Positions 32,850-45,952 of a stretch of DNA of 64,000 bases are shown here, piece by piece (position 1 is the first letter of the stretch; every line of letters starts with the position of its first letter). Below the pieces are notes generated by a model that worked only from the letters and a program-made list of their open reading frames with translations, searched no databases and was not told where the DNA came from. The position numbers and the translations under genes were made by a program. The stretch is taken from NCBI GenBank assembly GCA_037954665.1, contig JBBMOL010000447.1, positions 209,461-273,460 of the forward strand. The letters run 5' to 3'. The DNA comes from Laguncularia racemosa (lineage: Eukaryota; Streptophyta; Magnoliopsida; Myrtales; Combretaceae).

Positions 32850-34932
32850 GATCAAGTACTCAATTCCTCTAAATTACAGCTTATTTTCCAATATTTGAAA
32901 CATTATTTATTGATCATCGCTTAATTCCAAGGATCATTAAACCTAAGTTCTTTAGAATCATCAACCTATACTCTATAGATCAAAACCTAATTCCAAAAGA
33001 TTATCAACCTATTCACTAAAAGATAAAATTAAGTCCTTAAAGATCAGTAAAAATAGCATGATACTATATTAACTAAAAACGCCCAACCCAGGCAGTTACG
33101 GATGTCAGTGTCCTTATATTGGCACTTTAAGGTTTATTTTTCCTGATACCTTTTTTTGCAAATCTTTTTTTTCCCAAATTCAAATAACAATATTACTAAA
33201 AAAAATTAAATACCCCCCAAATTTCACCCTTTTTGGAAAAATTTTAAAAAAATAATTCCATAAAACTTAAAGAAAAGAAAATATTTATAAAAAACATTTA
33301 CGTTCTTAAAAAGGGGTTTTTTAAGTTCACTTTTTTAAAAACAATATCTCCTAAACCAAAGCACCAAAACCAATATCTTAAGTATACAATTGTGTTTAGA
33401 ACCATTATTTTAGTATCCCTAGGTACGGGTAAAAAAATTTCGTTTTTTACGATTCAAAAAAATTTTCCCAAAATTTTTTGTAGGGAGGTACATTGTCATT
33501 TATTGCCCAAAATTATTTTCTTTTGCATTTTATATCCTCGACACGCCTTATAAAACAGTTGTAAAACCCCCACCCATTAGCCTTGTGTCATTTTAGCGGG
33601 AAAGTGCCCAACATTTACTTAACCGGTTCCCTATTATTCTTCAAAAACCCCTTAAATTTTCCTTTTTCTTTAAATTCTTTCCAAATTCCATTTCCCTTAA
33701 ATCGTTTTTTTTAAATTTTTTTAAAAACATAAATTTTTAAAATTTGGGTTAAATTTTTGGGTACTTACTTTTTGTTTTTCCAAAAAAATTAAATCCTTAA
33801 TCGGTTTTTGCTTTGTGTTTCCTACCCCCTTCCTCAATTGGTTTCTTTTTAAAAAAAAGTTTGCAAATGGGTTTTTAAAACCCTTTTCCCATTTTTTAAA
33901 TTTTTTTAAAAAAAACCCTCATCAAAATTCTCCCCTATGTTTTGGGACTTGCCTTTGGGAAACCCTTCTGGGACCCCTTTTGGGTTTTTCTCTAGACAAG
34001 GTTTTTCCCCTCTTTTTTTTTTACTATGAGAATTTTGAAAAAAAAGGGGACTCCGGGGGTTTTAATTTTCCCCTTTTAGCCTTTTAAGGAAATGCCCAAA
34101 TTCCACACCCCCCTGTTTCCCCCCCCCCCCCAAAAATTTTTGGGAAAAAAACCCCCTCTTTTAACCTTATTATATTTTTAATATTTTTTAAAAAAATTGG
34201 TTTGAGGGGTATTTTTTTTTTTTTTTTTTTTACTTAAAGCTTTTTTCACCCCAAAAGTATGATGGGAAATTAATGAGGGATAGATTTTTTTTTTTTTTTC
34301 AAAATTTTTTAAAAAATTTACAATTTTTTCCTTTGGTTTAAAAAAGGGGTATTTTTTTTTTTAAAATTGTTTAAAATTTTTTAAAAAGAAAACTTTTTGA
34401 TAAAAATTTAGAAAAAACCAAAAAAAAAAAGGGAAAATTTTTTTTTAAAAAAAAAATTTTTAAAAAATTTGATTTTTTTTCCTTGATTTGGTTTTGTTTG
34501 TTAAAAATTTTTAAATTTTTAAACATTTTTTAAAAGGGTTTGGGGTTTTTGGGTTTTAAAGGGGGAGGCAAAACAAAAGCTTTGCCCATATTTAAAATTT
34601 GACTATAATTTAAAACCCCCTTTTAAACATTTTCTTTGGCTTTTTCGTCATAAACTTTGAACAAAATGATCAACCCTTGAGCTTCAATGAAAACCCCGAT
34701 TAGTAAAAAAATAAATTCTTTGTTAAACCAATCCTCTTTCAACTTAGTTGTGTTTTTGTTTACACAAAAAAAAAAATTTAAAAACAAAGAATCTTAAAAT
34801 TTTTTTATTATTTTTCTTTTTTCTTTTTTTTTTTTTTTTTTTTTTGGCCAAAAGAAAACTTTTTTAATTTTTGAAAAAAAATTTTTCCAAACCCTTTAAA
34901 CATTTGTTTGGAAAAAATTTTTTTTAAAAAAA
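32850..34932. other. Copy B of 7030-9140, noisy after ~33060
   Basis: Order matches A. Up to ~33060 the bases agree well; beyond it the sequence turns into inflated homopolymers with loss of detail. No frame here should be trusted (for example 33815-34087). Confidence 0.7.

Positions 34933-34975
<43 letters not shown>
34933..34975. repeat. Run of 43 G replacing ~600 bp
   Basis: Uninterrupted G43. The left side matches A up to ~9141 and the right side resumes at A ~9764, so about 600 bp of LINE RNase H sequence is missing. This is probably an assembly artefact at the G tract. Confidence 0.8.
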
Positions 34976-35275
34976 CTAATTTTCCCTATAAGTTTTTTCT
35001 TTTATTCAAGCCCAAACAAAAAACTTTTAGGCCATTCCAAACCAAGCATCATTTGTGGTCACCAAATTCCATATTTCACCTAACCCCACTACCAAACCTT
35101 TTGTCATAACACAAAAAATTTTAAAATATTCCAATCCTAAAAATTATAGAATGAACATTTGGCCCTAGTATACATGCTTTTTCCATAGATTATTTTAATA
35201 AAACAGCTTTGGTAAAGTCCCCAAAAGAAATAAATTTCCTTTGGAAAATAAGGACAATGCAGACTAACTTACATA
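34976..35275 (-). pseudogene. LINE ORF2 remnant, copy B
   Basis: Equivalent of about 9764-10067, the zf-RVT part of the LINE, up to the gypsy insertion point. Noisy; the RNase H part has fallen out at the poly-G run. Confidence 0.6.
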
Positions 35276-36425
35276 TATGTGCTAAAAACCAAGCCCAAAC
35301 AAAACCCAATTGAAAGCCCCAATTTTCACAAAAAAATCAAACTAGTCCCCCAAATTTGCTAAACCGCCAACTTTAAAAATTTTTTCCAAAATTCCACAAA
35401 TAGTATGTAAAAGATTGCATACCAAGAATGATAAGCTCTGTACCAAATTATGATGTGCCTAAAAGGGTTTTTAAGACAATAAAATGGAAAAAAAATTAAA
35501 CCCCTAAAAGACCCCAAATTCCCCGAATCGAAATTTAGACATTGCGTGAATTCCAAAGATAAAGGACCCGGGAATAATAAACAATGAACAAACCTCAATT
35601 AATACTAATCAAATTGAATAAACGTAAATATAAAGATTAGAGCAATAAAAACCGTTTTTTCTCTTAAGAAATAAAATTCCACATGAAACAATGAAGGTAA
35701 AGTGTTGATGAAAAACAATAAAAAATTAAAACACACTAAATTTATCTCCCCCAATGTTATGAGCAAATCTGACCAAACTAGCAATTCACCCAAGATATTA
35801 CACAGTAGAGAAGAAAAGAAATCAAAACAAAAAAAATTTGTTTTTACTCCAATTTTAAAAAGTATTTCACCGCTCCAATTTCAACCCTTGGGATTAAAAT
35901 TGAAAAAGTCTAATGACAATTGGGGAAACCAAATCCTCACAAAAAGGTGTATACTAAATTAAAAAATGGTCTCCTCAAACCCTACTTTTTAAGTATTTTT
36001 CTTGCTTCCTTTAGGGTTTTTAAAAAGCCCAAAAAAATTAAACTATGCCATTTTAAGGTGGCCGGGGTCCTAAAAGACAATTACAAGCAATGAAATTTCC
36101 AAGGAAATTTTCAACATAAATAGTCAAAAGAAAAAATTTAAAAAATAAAATTTTTCCCTCTGCAGCTCTTCCTAGGATTCTCGGCCAGCTCATCCCCAGT
36201 TTAGGTCGGTCTATAGTTTACCCAAAAGCTGAGTCTGATTGATTTTTGTCCATTCCCGTAAAGAATGAAATTTTCCTATCGAAATATACAATACTGAAAA
36301 AGAAAAAGGGTTAGAAACAAATAATTCCAAGGTCATTTGCTCAAAATGGGTCTTCATTGCCAATATTCAAAAATTTTTTGGGCTTGTCCCTTTAATGTTA
36401 GGTCTTGCGGTTTTTGATTCCTACA
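35276..36425 (-). mobile_element. 3' LTR of gypsy family 1, copy B
   Basis: Noisy equivalent of 10068-11260. The TATA palindrome is blurred at about 35985-36005. Confidence 0.65.
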
Positions 36426-36547
36426 CCCCCTTCGGCCAAAAAAAGATTTGTCCTAAAATTTTGGAGATAAAATGCATAGAGCTTTGTTTTCTCCCAAAAA
36501 CCATCTGAAAAAGTATCTTGTAAAATCCCAATTTTAAAAATACCACA

Positions 36548-38622
36548 TGTCGATCTAATTTTTTGCATTCCCAACCCAAATTTAATTGACAGCCCCCTAT
36601 GCTCATCTAATTTAAAATCCTGACTTGGTTTGGAATTTATTTGATTTTTGGGAGTCGCCCCCCAATTGTTGTTGGGAAAAAATTGAAAAAGACTAAAGGA
36701 GGGGAAATTAGTTTTTAATTTGGCCCACTAGTCGTCGTTTTTTCCTTTCTCGTTTTTGAAAAGGGGAAAAAGGAAAAAACCAAGTTTCTAAGTCCGGGGC
36801 AACCTTTAAAAACCCTTAGGGTTACCACCTAATCTCCAAAAATTGCCTATTTAAAAATTTTGTTTTATTAAATTTCTATTACTTTTTTTTTTGTTTTTGA
36901 ATTATTTCAAAAAATTTTTTTTTTTCATTTTATGGGTTGACCCGAATGGGTGCCTACGTCCCTGCTACCAGGACAAACAAGCCGTAGTTCGTTTTTTCAA
37001 AAACCCTTAAAATTGTTTGTGAATTTTATTTTTGAAATCTCTTTTGCTTTTTTTTTTTTTATTATTTTTTTGGGATTTTTTTTAAAAAAATCTAACCCAA
37101 AAAATTTTTTTTGATTTTGAAAATGTTTTAAAGGGAAAAATCAATTTTGGGTTTTTATTGAGGAAAATGTTTTTTCTAAGGGCTAAAATCATTTTTATGA
37201 TTCTTTTAAATTTTTTTTATTTTTTTTTATTTTTTGAAATTTTTTTAGTTTTTTATTTCTTTTCGATTTTTCCTTATTCCTAAATTTTTTTTATAATTTT
37301 TAGAGTTTTCATGGTTTTTTTTTTTTTTTATCATTCTTATTATTATTTTTTTTTAGTTTTTTATTAATTTTTTGGGCAAAAATTTTTGTGAATTTTTTTA
37401 AGAATTTTTGCAAGCTTTTTTTTCCCTTTTTTTTAAAATTAAAGTTTTTATTATTTTTTCCCCAAATATTTTTATTTTTTTTTCCACATTTTTTTACATT
37501 TATTTTTCTTTTTATTTATTTTTTTTTTTTTTTTTCTACATTATTAAATCCTAAAAACCTAATTTCTACTTTTTCCTATTTAGGAAATAAAAACATAAAG
37601 AAAAAAATAACCAAAAAAATAAATAATAAATAAATATAAGTAAAAAAATAAAAAAATTCGAAAAAAATAAATAAAAAACCCCGAAAATTCGACTTACCTG
37701 GATCTAGGTCGGTGCCGGGGGGGGTGGATCGACGGACACGGCGGGGGAGAGGGTTCTTCCGGGTTCCGCGGTCTTTGGCAAGGGGTGAAGGTGTCGAATC
37801 TAGCTTCTTGAGGGTGTGAATAAAATGGTGGGGGGTGGTTTGCTCCTGTGTCCCCCTGGTGGTGGTTCAACTCCGGTCGGTGATGCGATTTTGGTTCCCC
37901 CCGTGCTCTCCGATTGTCTCTTTTCCCAAACTTTCTTCAATTTGACCCTGTTTTGGTTCCCCCAACCTCTCTATTTTATTGTTTGAAATCGAGCTGGATA
38001 AGCTTGGATTTGCTCCAGAACTAATCGATTTTCGGTTAAAAAACCAACTCCGATTTTGTAAACCCTGATTTGTTGCGATTTGTTTCCCAAATTTAGTTAA
38101 TGTTTATTTATTCTGTTGAAAAATATTTGATTTGTGCAAAAAAGAATCGAAACGGTCAAAATTCGAATTTTTCCCTTGCCCCGATCCGGGCCCAAGGTAG
38201 AAGACGATCACCGCCCGGCCGGGGGTTTCCTCCAGCCAAACGGAAAGCCACGTGTCCTGGATAAAAAAGAAAGCAAAAATGCGGAAATGTTCCCCCGATT
38301 GAACCATGACCCAAGCCCCCCCGCGCGCGCCTTAGCCCGGGTCCGGACCAGTTGGGTAGCCCCTTTTTGATTTTTTATTTCGCAAATTGATATATCAATG
38401 CGATTTTTTATTTTTTTGTATTTTTTTAAATTTCAAAAATTTTAAAAAATTTTTTATTATTGCCCTTTTGAAATCATTTTCAAAATTTATGGTTTTTTCC
38501 CATTTATTTTTTTTTTTTGAAAATTTTTTTTATTTAAGCAAATTAGAGAAAAATTGGAAAAATTAAAAATGATTATTATCAATTTTAAAACATTCATAGG
38601 GCAAAAATGGGGTGTTTTTTCA
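36548..38622 (-). mobile_element. 3' LTR of the Tat-like element
   Basis: 2075 bp, plus-strand ends TGTCGATC and TTTTTTCA. Pairs with 45953-48156. It contains a G+C-rich block at about 37690-37960 and 38190-38360 in otherwise T/A-rich noise. Confidence 0.78.
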
Positions 38623-38640
38623 CTGCCCCCCTTGTGTAAA
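38623..38640 (-). other. Polypurine tract of the Tat-like element
   Basis: Minus strand ACACAAGGGGGGCAG directly before the LTR start TGAAAAAAC. Confidence 0.6.
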
Positions 38641-38984
38641 TTTTGAAAACTTAACTAAAAAACAAAAGAGACGCCTTTTTTTGGGCCCCTTTAAAAAGAT
38701 AAGCCCCGGTTTGGTTTCCTGGGATTTGTTTTGGGAGGAAAATCTCCAAGAGCTAATAATTCCAATTTAAATGGTCCCAAAATTCAAAGTAAAGTTTTCC
38801 CCCCCCAAACAGTGCTTTATGGGGGGATTAAATTTGGGGATAGGAAACAACTCAAGCTTTTTGGCAGAAATGATGATAGGAAGCGTCTATCAAAAGCAAC
38901 CCTTTTAAAAAAAAATTTACTTAGGAAGCGCCTTATGACTGGCTACCTGTCAACAGAAGGGGCTTGTTGATGCAACTGTTTGGA

Positions 38985-39660
38985 AGAAAATTCCGAAAAA
39001 AGGCCCAAGAGCTGACTAAAAAGGGAGAATCTAGGAAAATCCCCCTCTGGGCTGACTAACCTTGAATTTTTTTGGAAATGCCCCTCTTGGGTTGACAACC
39101 CGGGGAAGTGTTCAAAAAATGCCCCCATGGTGATTTAGAATGGAATTTTTTGGAAAGTGCCCCTCTTGGGCTGACTAACCCCATGATAAAATTGTTGAAA
39201 TGTCCAAAAAGTGCCCTATGACGACCTTTAGAACAGATTTTTGGAAAGTGCCACTTGGGGACTAACCTAGGAAGAATTATTTAACTATCCAAAAGTGCCC
39301 TTTTGGGGTGACCATGAGAACAGTTTTTAGGAAAATGTCCATTTGGGCTGACTAACCCAGGATAGGTTGTCTCGAAAAAATTTCTTTTATGAGCTGACCA
39401 GAGAACAACTTTTTATGAAAAGTGCCCATCCCGGGGGTTTACTGCCTAAGAAAAAATGATACCCAAAAAGGTGCCCCCTTGAGCTAACCCTTGGGGATGT
39501 TTAAGAAAGTGCCCATTTGGGTGACAACCTAAATAAAAATGAATCTCAAAAAGGTGCCTTTATAGGTACCTTAGAAAGGACCTAGGAAGTGACCTTTTTT
39601 TTTGTGACTACCCCATTAAAAGGAATGTTTAGACAAGTGCCCAACTAGGGGTGACCAAAT
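38985..39660 (-). repeat. ~120-bp tandem repeats near the Tat 3' end
   Basis: Five to six noisy units, each with two half-blocks: 'ttggaaagtgcccctcttgg' + 'gctgactaacc' and 'aaaagtgccctatga' + 'gaccttagaacag'. They lie between integrase and PPT, where Tat elements commonly carry tandem repeats. Confidence 0.75.
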
Positions 39661-40239
39661 TTTGTTTAAAATTGCTTTCTACTGCTGAGCTAAATGATGT
39701 GTGCCTTTTTGATATGATGTAGTTTTTTATTTTTAAAATGCTTGTAGTTTTCGTGGACCCACCCCAAAAACCGAACCTTGGGCTTGTTTGTTTCTATTCT
39801 CTTTTCTTTTTTTGACCGGGGTTGAAAATCTTATGTCTTCCCTTTTTTATGCACATGGCCTTTTTCGGTAGTTACCTACTAATGACTAAAATTCTAATGT
39901 CAAAAAATAGATAGAATTTTAAACACAAAATTATTAAGATTATTTCATTTTGTGTTTATCTTTTATTGGTGAAGTGGGGGTAAAGTGTTTAGGAAAATTT
40001 GTTGTGATGAGAAAAGTTGGGGGTTTTTGATCATTCAGGGATATTAACTTTCTTGTAAAAAGTTAAAAAATGACTCAACGAAAATTTTTTTTTTCAATTT
40101 TGCTTTCATAAAAATTGGCAAAATTTCGATTCCCCTTGCCTAAGGTAGTACTCTTTATAGATTGTGTTTAAAGGGGTCCCCCTCAAAAACTAAACCATCC
40201 ATTTGAGTTTTTATCAAAGCACCTCTGAAAAAAAAAAAC

Positions 40240-40290
<51 letters not shown>

Positions 40291-40758
40291 CGGCCTTTCC
40301 TATGGGAAAAAAAATTTCCCTATGCTTTGGGCATTAAAAAAAAAAAAGAAAAAAAAAAAAACCTTTTTCCCCCTTTTAGGGGGACCCCGATCCCCCTTCC
40401 CCCCCTTTTTAGTTTGAGGTTATTTCTTTTTTTGGTTTTTTTTGGAAAATGGTGAATAAACCCCCTTTCAAACGATTGTGTTAAAAATTTTTACCAAATT
40501 TTTTGGGATTTGAAGGAAATATATTTTAACTTAATGGGGCCTTTTTTAAACCGGTTTTTACCCCCTGGTTCATTGGTATAAAAGAGGCCGGCTTTTACCC
40601 AAATTTTTTTGGTTTTGAAATAATTTTTTTAAATTCCCTACTGGGGATTTAAAAATTTTGTGGGTTTTTGTGGTTTTTTGAATAAATTGCCCTTTTTGTT
40701 GGATTTTTCCATTTTGGAGAACCCGGAAAAAGGCCCTTTTGGGGTTTTTTTTCTTGGA

Positions 40759-41160
40759 TTAATTTTTAAGGTGTTTAAGTCGTTTTTTGGCGGGCGGGGT
40801 TTGGGATTTATTTTTTTTTGGGGAAAAGGCCCCCTTTAAAAAGTGATTTTTAAAAGGTTTGGGCTTGAACCAAAATTTTTTTTTGCAATCTGATTCCATG
40901 GTCAACCAATAAAATTCCAACCTCATGATTTTTCGGGGTAACAGTGCCATTAATATAGGGTCCACATACCCCCTCATGTATTCTTTATTAGTTTGCATGC
41001 TTCATTTTGTCCACACATCTCAACAAGGTTTGGGTTTTTTATGATCTTTGAGAGTTAGACCCACTTTAAAAAGAAAGGCTTGCTAAATTCTAGCGTTTTT
41101 TTGGTTATTTGTAGCCATTTTAGGGTATTTACTTTTTGGGGGAAAGTCTTGTGTCGTTTA
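40759..41160 (-). pseudogene. Tat integrase N-terminal (zinc-binding) region
   Basis: The minus frame 40998-40759 reads PRKIMRLEFYWLTMESDC, the segment of Tat-type integrase just before the second Cys pair of the H2C2 zinc-binding domain. Upstream pieces such as EYMRGYVDP fit the preceding 'VCGPHMNG'-type region once errors are allowed for. The catalytic core should lie at 39700-40750 but is unreadable in the noise. Confidence 0.65.
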
Positions 41161-41220
41161 CCAAGGCTTGATCTTGTACTTTTCAAGGAAAACTAGGCGG
41201 GCCGCTTCAAAATTTTATTT

Positions 41221-42150
41221 TCATCGGGTTAAATTTGGCCCCCCTGTTTTTTCTGGTCTAGATGCTAATGTGGCTAGATCTGCAAAAGATTTGTTTCGGG
41301 GTGTATGTGAAAATGATTTTCCCTTTAATCCTTCCATTCTTGTCAATGTTGATGATACGGTACCGTTTGGGGCTTTAGTTTGTATTTCCCTTTTTCTGTG
41401 TTTATAAGCGGTCTCCCTTACTTTTAATTCGCGGATTTTCCCTTTTTTGGGGCCATTTTGAGGCCAAAAAAAACTTTCACCCCGTTCTGTTTTAATTAGA
41501 TGTAAAAACTCGGAAAAGGGAAAATTTGCCTTTAGAGATTCCCCCATAAAGGGTTTCTTTGCCTATTTAAGGGAAGTTTTTCAGTGTCAATAGGTAGTAA
41601 AGGGGTATGCCTTAGCGTGTGACCCAATTAAAGACAAAAGTCTTTCCCCCACCTTTGAGACCTTATTCCCCACTGGAATTTTTTTCAGATAAAAGGGGCC
41701 TCCCTTCCCCGCATCTTTTACCCCCCAACTCCCCAAAATTAGGGGGTTAGTGGGTATGAATAAGGGGTTTCCTTCTTTGGGTATTAAACCCGGGGTTTTT
41801 AAAATTTTGATTTTCTTGAAGCCCCTTCGCATTGTGTCCCTTCATTTGGCTTCTTTTTAACAACGAAAATGGCCGGGGATTTTCGGGGGCTGTGAAAAAA
41901 ACGAGCTATAAAATTTAATCTTTCCCGCAACTTCTCCTTCTTTAACGGGGGTGGGGAAAGGAACTCTAATAGACTTTTTTGTCAGGGCGATTTTTGCCTC
42001 CAGCTTATGAAAACCCTTAATTTCCTCGTTTGGGCCCCGAAAGGCTTTTTTGGGTTTTTAAATTAGTGAAAAATTTTTCCCTTGTTTTAAAAAATTTCCC
42101 CCGGAAAACCAAGGGTTTCCCTTCTTTGGATTTTGGGTTAGCGGACAAAA
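41221..42150 (-). pseudogene. Tat RT end and RNase H region
   Basis: Minus-strand pieces match the end of RT and RNase H of Tat elements. Near 41290-41230 FSHTPRNKSFADLATLAS is the RNase H C-terminal motif. The frame 41832-41587 has KEGNPLFI followed by a GPFYLKKI block like the early RNase H. Around 41950 a fragment KFYSSFFSQ resembles the RT connection. Many frameshifts, probably consensus errors, separate them. The upstream RT palm, protease and gag (42150-45940) cannot be read with confidence. Confidence 0.55.
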
Positions 42151-45100
42151 ATTCAACCCCGATCAAGTCGTGAAAATTTGGGCCGGTTTAAAACATTTCC
42201 CCCTTTTTTTAAACCGAAAAGGGAACTTTGTAAAAAAATTTTCCCCACGTTTTGTGAAGGTTTTTTTTGTTTTTCTTTTCCCATTTTTTTTTGATTAATC
42301 AGAAACCGTCCAAAAGAGAAGAGATGTTTCCCGCGTTTTTTCTCCTAAACAAATGGAGGGAGGGGGAAATTATCCTTTGCGTAGCTTGGTTTAAGTCCCG
42401 GGAATTTTGCATTGCGTACTTTTTCCCTTCTTTTATAATGGGGACTTAATTTCTACCCTTCTGGGTTTGGATACTTCAATGAACCCCACTTTGCTTTTTT
42501 GACTTTTCCTTAACTTTGCAAAGCGGCCTAAACTTTTTAGTTTTTTTTTTTTAGGTTTACATCTTCTTGTGGGAAGCCTTGAACCACATCAATTGGGTTA
42601 AACCGGATGTCACCCTATCCGGGGCCCCTCCCATTGTTAAACTCGGTTTCTCACATTTTTTCTCGGCACCAAAAAGTCCCATTTTGAGGTTCCCAGGGTT
42701 TTTTCCCCTTCCTAGATTACTTCTCCACAGGCCGTCGATCGAAAATTTCCCTTTGTTATGTTTTTTTCCAATTTTCTTTTTTTTTGGTGGGTTTGGAACC
42801 CTTAAAAACTACCCGCAGTTGGGGAAAGATTCAGCGTTTTTTTTCTACCTCCCCAAAAATCCCGTGTTCGATGGTAGAGATCAGCCTACGATGGGGAAAA
42901 AACCAAAATTTTCAGAGGTGTGGTTGGCGTGCGGGGGAAATTATTTTTTCCCTTTTTGTCGTCCTTTCTTTTTTTCCAAACTCCAATGAATTTGCCTTTT
43001 GGGAAAAATTTTTTAGAGGTGGGGTGTCATTGGGGGGCGCTTTCCCTTCATTTGCCTTTATCCTTTGCTTGGTTCTTTGCGGCCGGGAAGTACCCCAAAC
43101 CAAAAACCCGTCTACCCCTTTTTAAAAAGAGGCCCCCTTTTGGGTCACCCTTTACTTCATTGAAAAAAAGCAATCCCCGGTCTTTAACCTTTTTCCCCAA
43201 TAAAGTTTGGGATCTTTTGTATTGGGGGAAACCCGTTTGCCCCCAAAATGAAATCTCCCCTTGCAATGAAATTACCCTTTTGGGGAGAAAGGGGGGGGGG
43301 GTCCACAAATGTATCCAAGGTGTCCCCAAAAAAATTTTTAAAACCTTGGGTGTGGGACCGGAAAACGATGTGGGAAAACTTTTGGACCCTTTCACCGGAG
43401 GTTACCCCCCCATATGTCCTTTTTTTAAACCCGAAAACTCTAACCCCGTGGACAGGGTTTTTATTTTGGTCGACCCCAAAAGTCAGCGTTGCCTAGGCAA
43501 AGTTAGGGATGATCCTTGTCAAGAGTAGGGGGAGACAATGGTGTCATTGACCTGACCATAGAATAAGGTTTGGAAGTTGGTTCCCCCCCCCACTTTTCCC
43601 GGGGAAGAAAGATATTGGCCTTTTTAAAGAGGGAGTCCGCCCGGACCATTTTTTCGTCGGTCCTTGGGACCCTGAACTGTTTTAGATTTTAAAAAGGTGT
43701 TCCCCTTTTTGGGGTTGGATGTTGTAAAGGGCCCATATTATCGTGCTGGAATTTATTTAATTTCCATAAATTTATTCACTCGCCTTGACCATCTTTAAAA
43801 ATGCAGCAATCCCCCTTCCCCTTCTTTCCTTTTCTTTTTTTGGGGGTTTTTCTCGGGCCTTTTATACTTTGGATCGTTACCCCCCAGAGGGGGTATGCCC
43901 CCCACATAGGAGGCCCTCTTTTTGGGGGCCCATAGTCGAACGGGGCCCCTTTTTAATTTCTTCGCTAGGGGGCATTGAATACATATTTTTTTTTTGGGGT
44001 TTGTACCTCATGATTGTCCTCGTCACTAAAACCCCCGGGCTTTGATGAGCAATCCTTAATGGCCGCTCCCTTTTTTTGGAACCCCCAGGTCTTTCAGAGG
44101 GGCGATTTTGATATTAATTAATTTCAAAAAACCCCCGGGGTAGTTTCCCCAGGGTTAACAAGTTAAGTCTAGGGGGCATACCGACCGTGCAGGGCCTGGG
44201 GTTTTGGTTCTGGGGCGACTGGTTTTAATACTTCTCATTTTCCGGGAATGTAGTTGCATTTTGGGGGCACCCGGGGGCCCACAACTTTCCAACCGGGGTT
44301 TTGAACTTTCGGGTTCCCTTTTTCCTTATGGGCAATTGGGGGTTTCCCGGGTTTTGTTAAAACCCGGGGCCCCCCAACGTTTTCATCTTGTCTAAAGTTT
44401 GAAGATCGTTCTCCATCTCCTTCTGCCTATTTTTCCTTCCCTTTTCGGGTCATTAAAAGGTCGGCCCCAGTTGCCTTCGCTCAAATCGAAGCTGGGTTAA
44501 GGGAGAAATTGATCTCTTCATATTCCGGGGCTGCCCCCTCCACTCCCTTTTCCCCTTTTTTGGCCCCTGAATATTCTTCCGGGGTTAGCTGAGGTTGCGC
44601 AGGGGGCCCGATGCTTTCATTAAAGGGGAACTTGGTACCAATTGTTGAAACCCTTTTTTTCTAGGGGGCATGATCCGGATCGAGCAGGCCTTTTTTTTAG
44701 CATTGGTCCCTTTTTCTGTTGTCGCTGTTGTTGGCCATTTTGTTCTTTAATGGTTATTGGACTCTGGGAGGGTCGGGGTTTCTTGGGACTAATCTTGATA
44801 CTTGGGCGCGCATTTTGGTTTTTTTTTTTTAGTTTGATGATGGAAATGATATGCAGTGCCCCCGGATGCTAAAAATAAAAGGTTTTAAAAATTTTATTGA
44901 CAATGTAAAATTTAAACTTTACTTTTATTAATATGAAAATTTTTGGGGTTCGATACTCAAACAAATAAAGATTACAATGATATCTATTCCTACTCTCTTA
45001 GCTTTGTTGTGAAGACTCAGGCTTCCGTTATGACGGCTTCCAGCTCTCGACTCTGGCTTTGGTCTTCTCCATTTTCGCTTCCAAGGCTTTGTTGATGCTG

Positions 45101-45940
45101 TTTTGCGGAAACCCAAGGTTCCCCGCTGAAATAAACCGGGTGGGTCGACCCCCAAGATCAGGTACATAGACTTGTTTATTAGTGTTGGAGCCTAAGCACT
45201 GGGTGTCCCTTCCAGGGGAGGGTGATTTTCATGAGCCCAATAAAGAAAGTGCGGGCTCTACTTTCCAAACAAAGCATGCCAGACCAAAAGGGAAAATTTA
45301 CCCCCTCTTTTTAGTGGGGAGAATGGGCCCCCATTTTCTGTTTTATGAAGGCCCTCCTCTGGGTTGTAAAGGTGAACCATTTGGGCCAAAACCAACTTTA
45401 GGTCCACAGGTTTTGTACACCCGAATCCCTTTGCGGAGGGGGCGTCGACAGCGTACTACCCTCTATTACAAAAAGAAATTTCCTAATTACAACCAGGACT
45501 ATGAAAATATTAAGGGAAAAAAGATCCGAACTCCATGACAAAACAACAAATATTACATTATCGCAATTGTCAACCATGACCTTATGTACAAATAGTTGGT
45601 CCTAAATGTCCCAATCTCTATGCCTCCCGAAATTCTCGGATAAATGGATCTCAGGCCAAAATCGAACATTGGTTGGGGTAGCTAATCGGCCCCCCCCAAC
45701 GGGGGATCAACTCATTTTCGCCCGAAACCTCACATGGCCCCCCTTTTAGGTCCTAGGATGGTTGGGGTTCGACCGAATCTATTCACACAAATGAAAACCC
45801 AGCAGACTAAAAACCCGAATCATCAATCTAGCAAATTTCCTGAAAAGTAGCAACAAAAATAATAGAGACCATTTCTTAAAGAAAAAAGGAACATTTTAAA
45901 GGAGTTTCCCGGGTTGCTAGCCTACTGAATGACCCAAAGC
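42151..45940 (-). other. Tat 5' internal region, unreadable
   Basis: Expected to hold gag, protease and most of RT. All open frames here, on both strands, are rich in F, P, K and G from homopolymer runs (for example 42567-42989, 42920-43528, 45182-45538). I do not accept any as a gene. Confidence 0.45.
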
Positions 45941-45952
45941 GAGTCGCCATCC
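45936..45952 (-). other. PBS of the Tat-like element
   Basis: Minus strand GGATGGCGACTCGCTTT next to the LTR end. TGGCGACTC matches the start of the tRNA-Arg-type PBS reported for Ogre/Tat elements. The remainder is blurred. Confidence 0.55.

Noticed and set aside
34200..34500. Extreme A/T runs that could be a scaffold-attachment or origin-like region
   Set aside because: Clean copies at 8400-8700 and 63240-63540 lack the runs, so they are consensus errors.
42567..43528. Several overlapping open frames of 80-200 codons in the Tat element
   Set aside because: Plus strand, antisense to the element, in noisy sequence; residues follow homopolymer runs (F, P, K, G).
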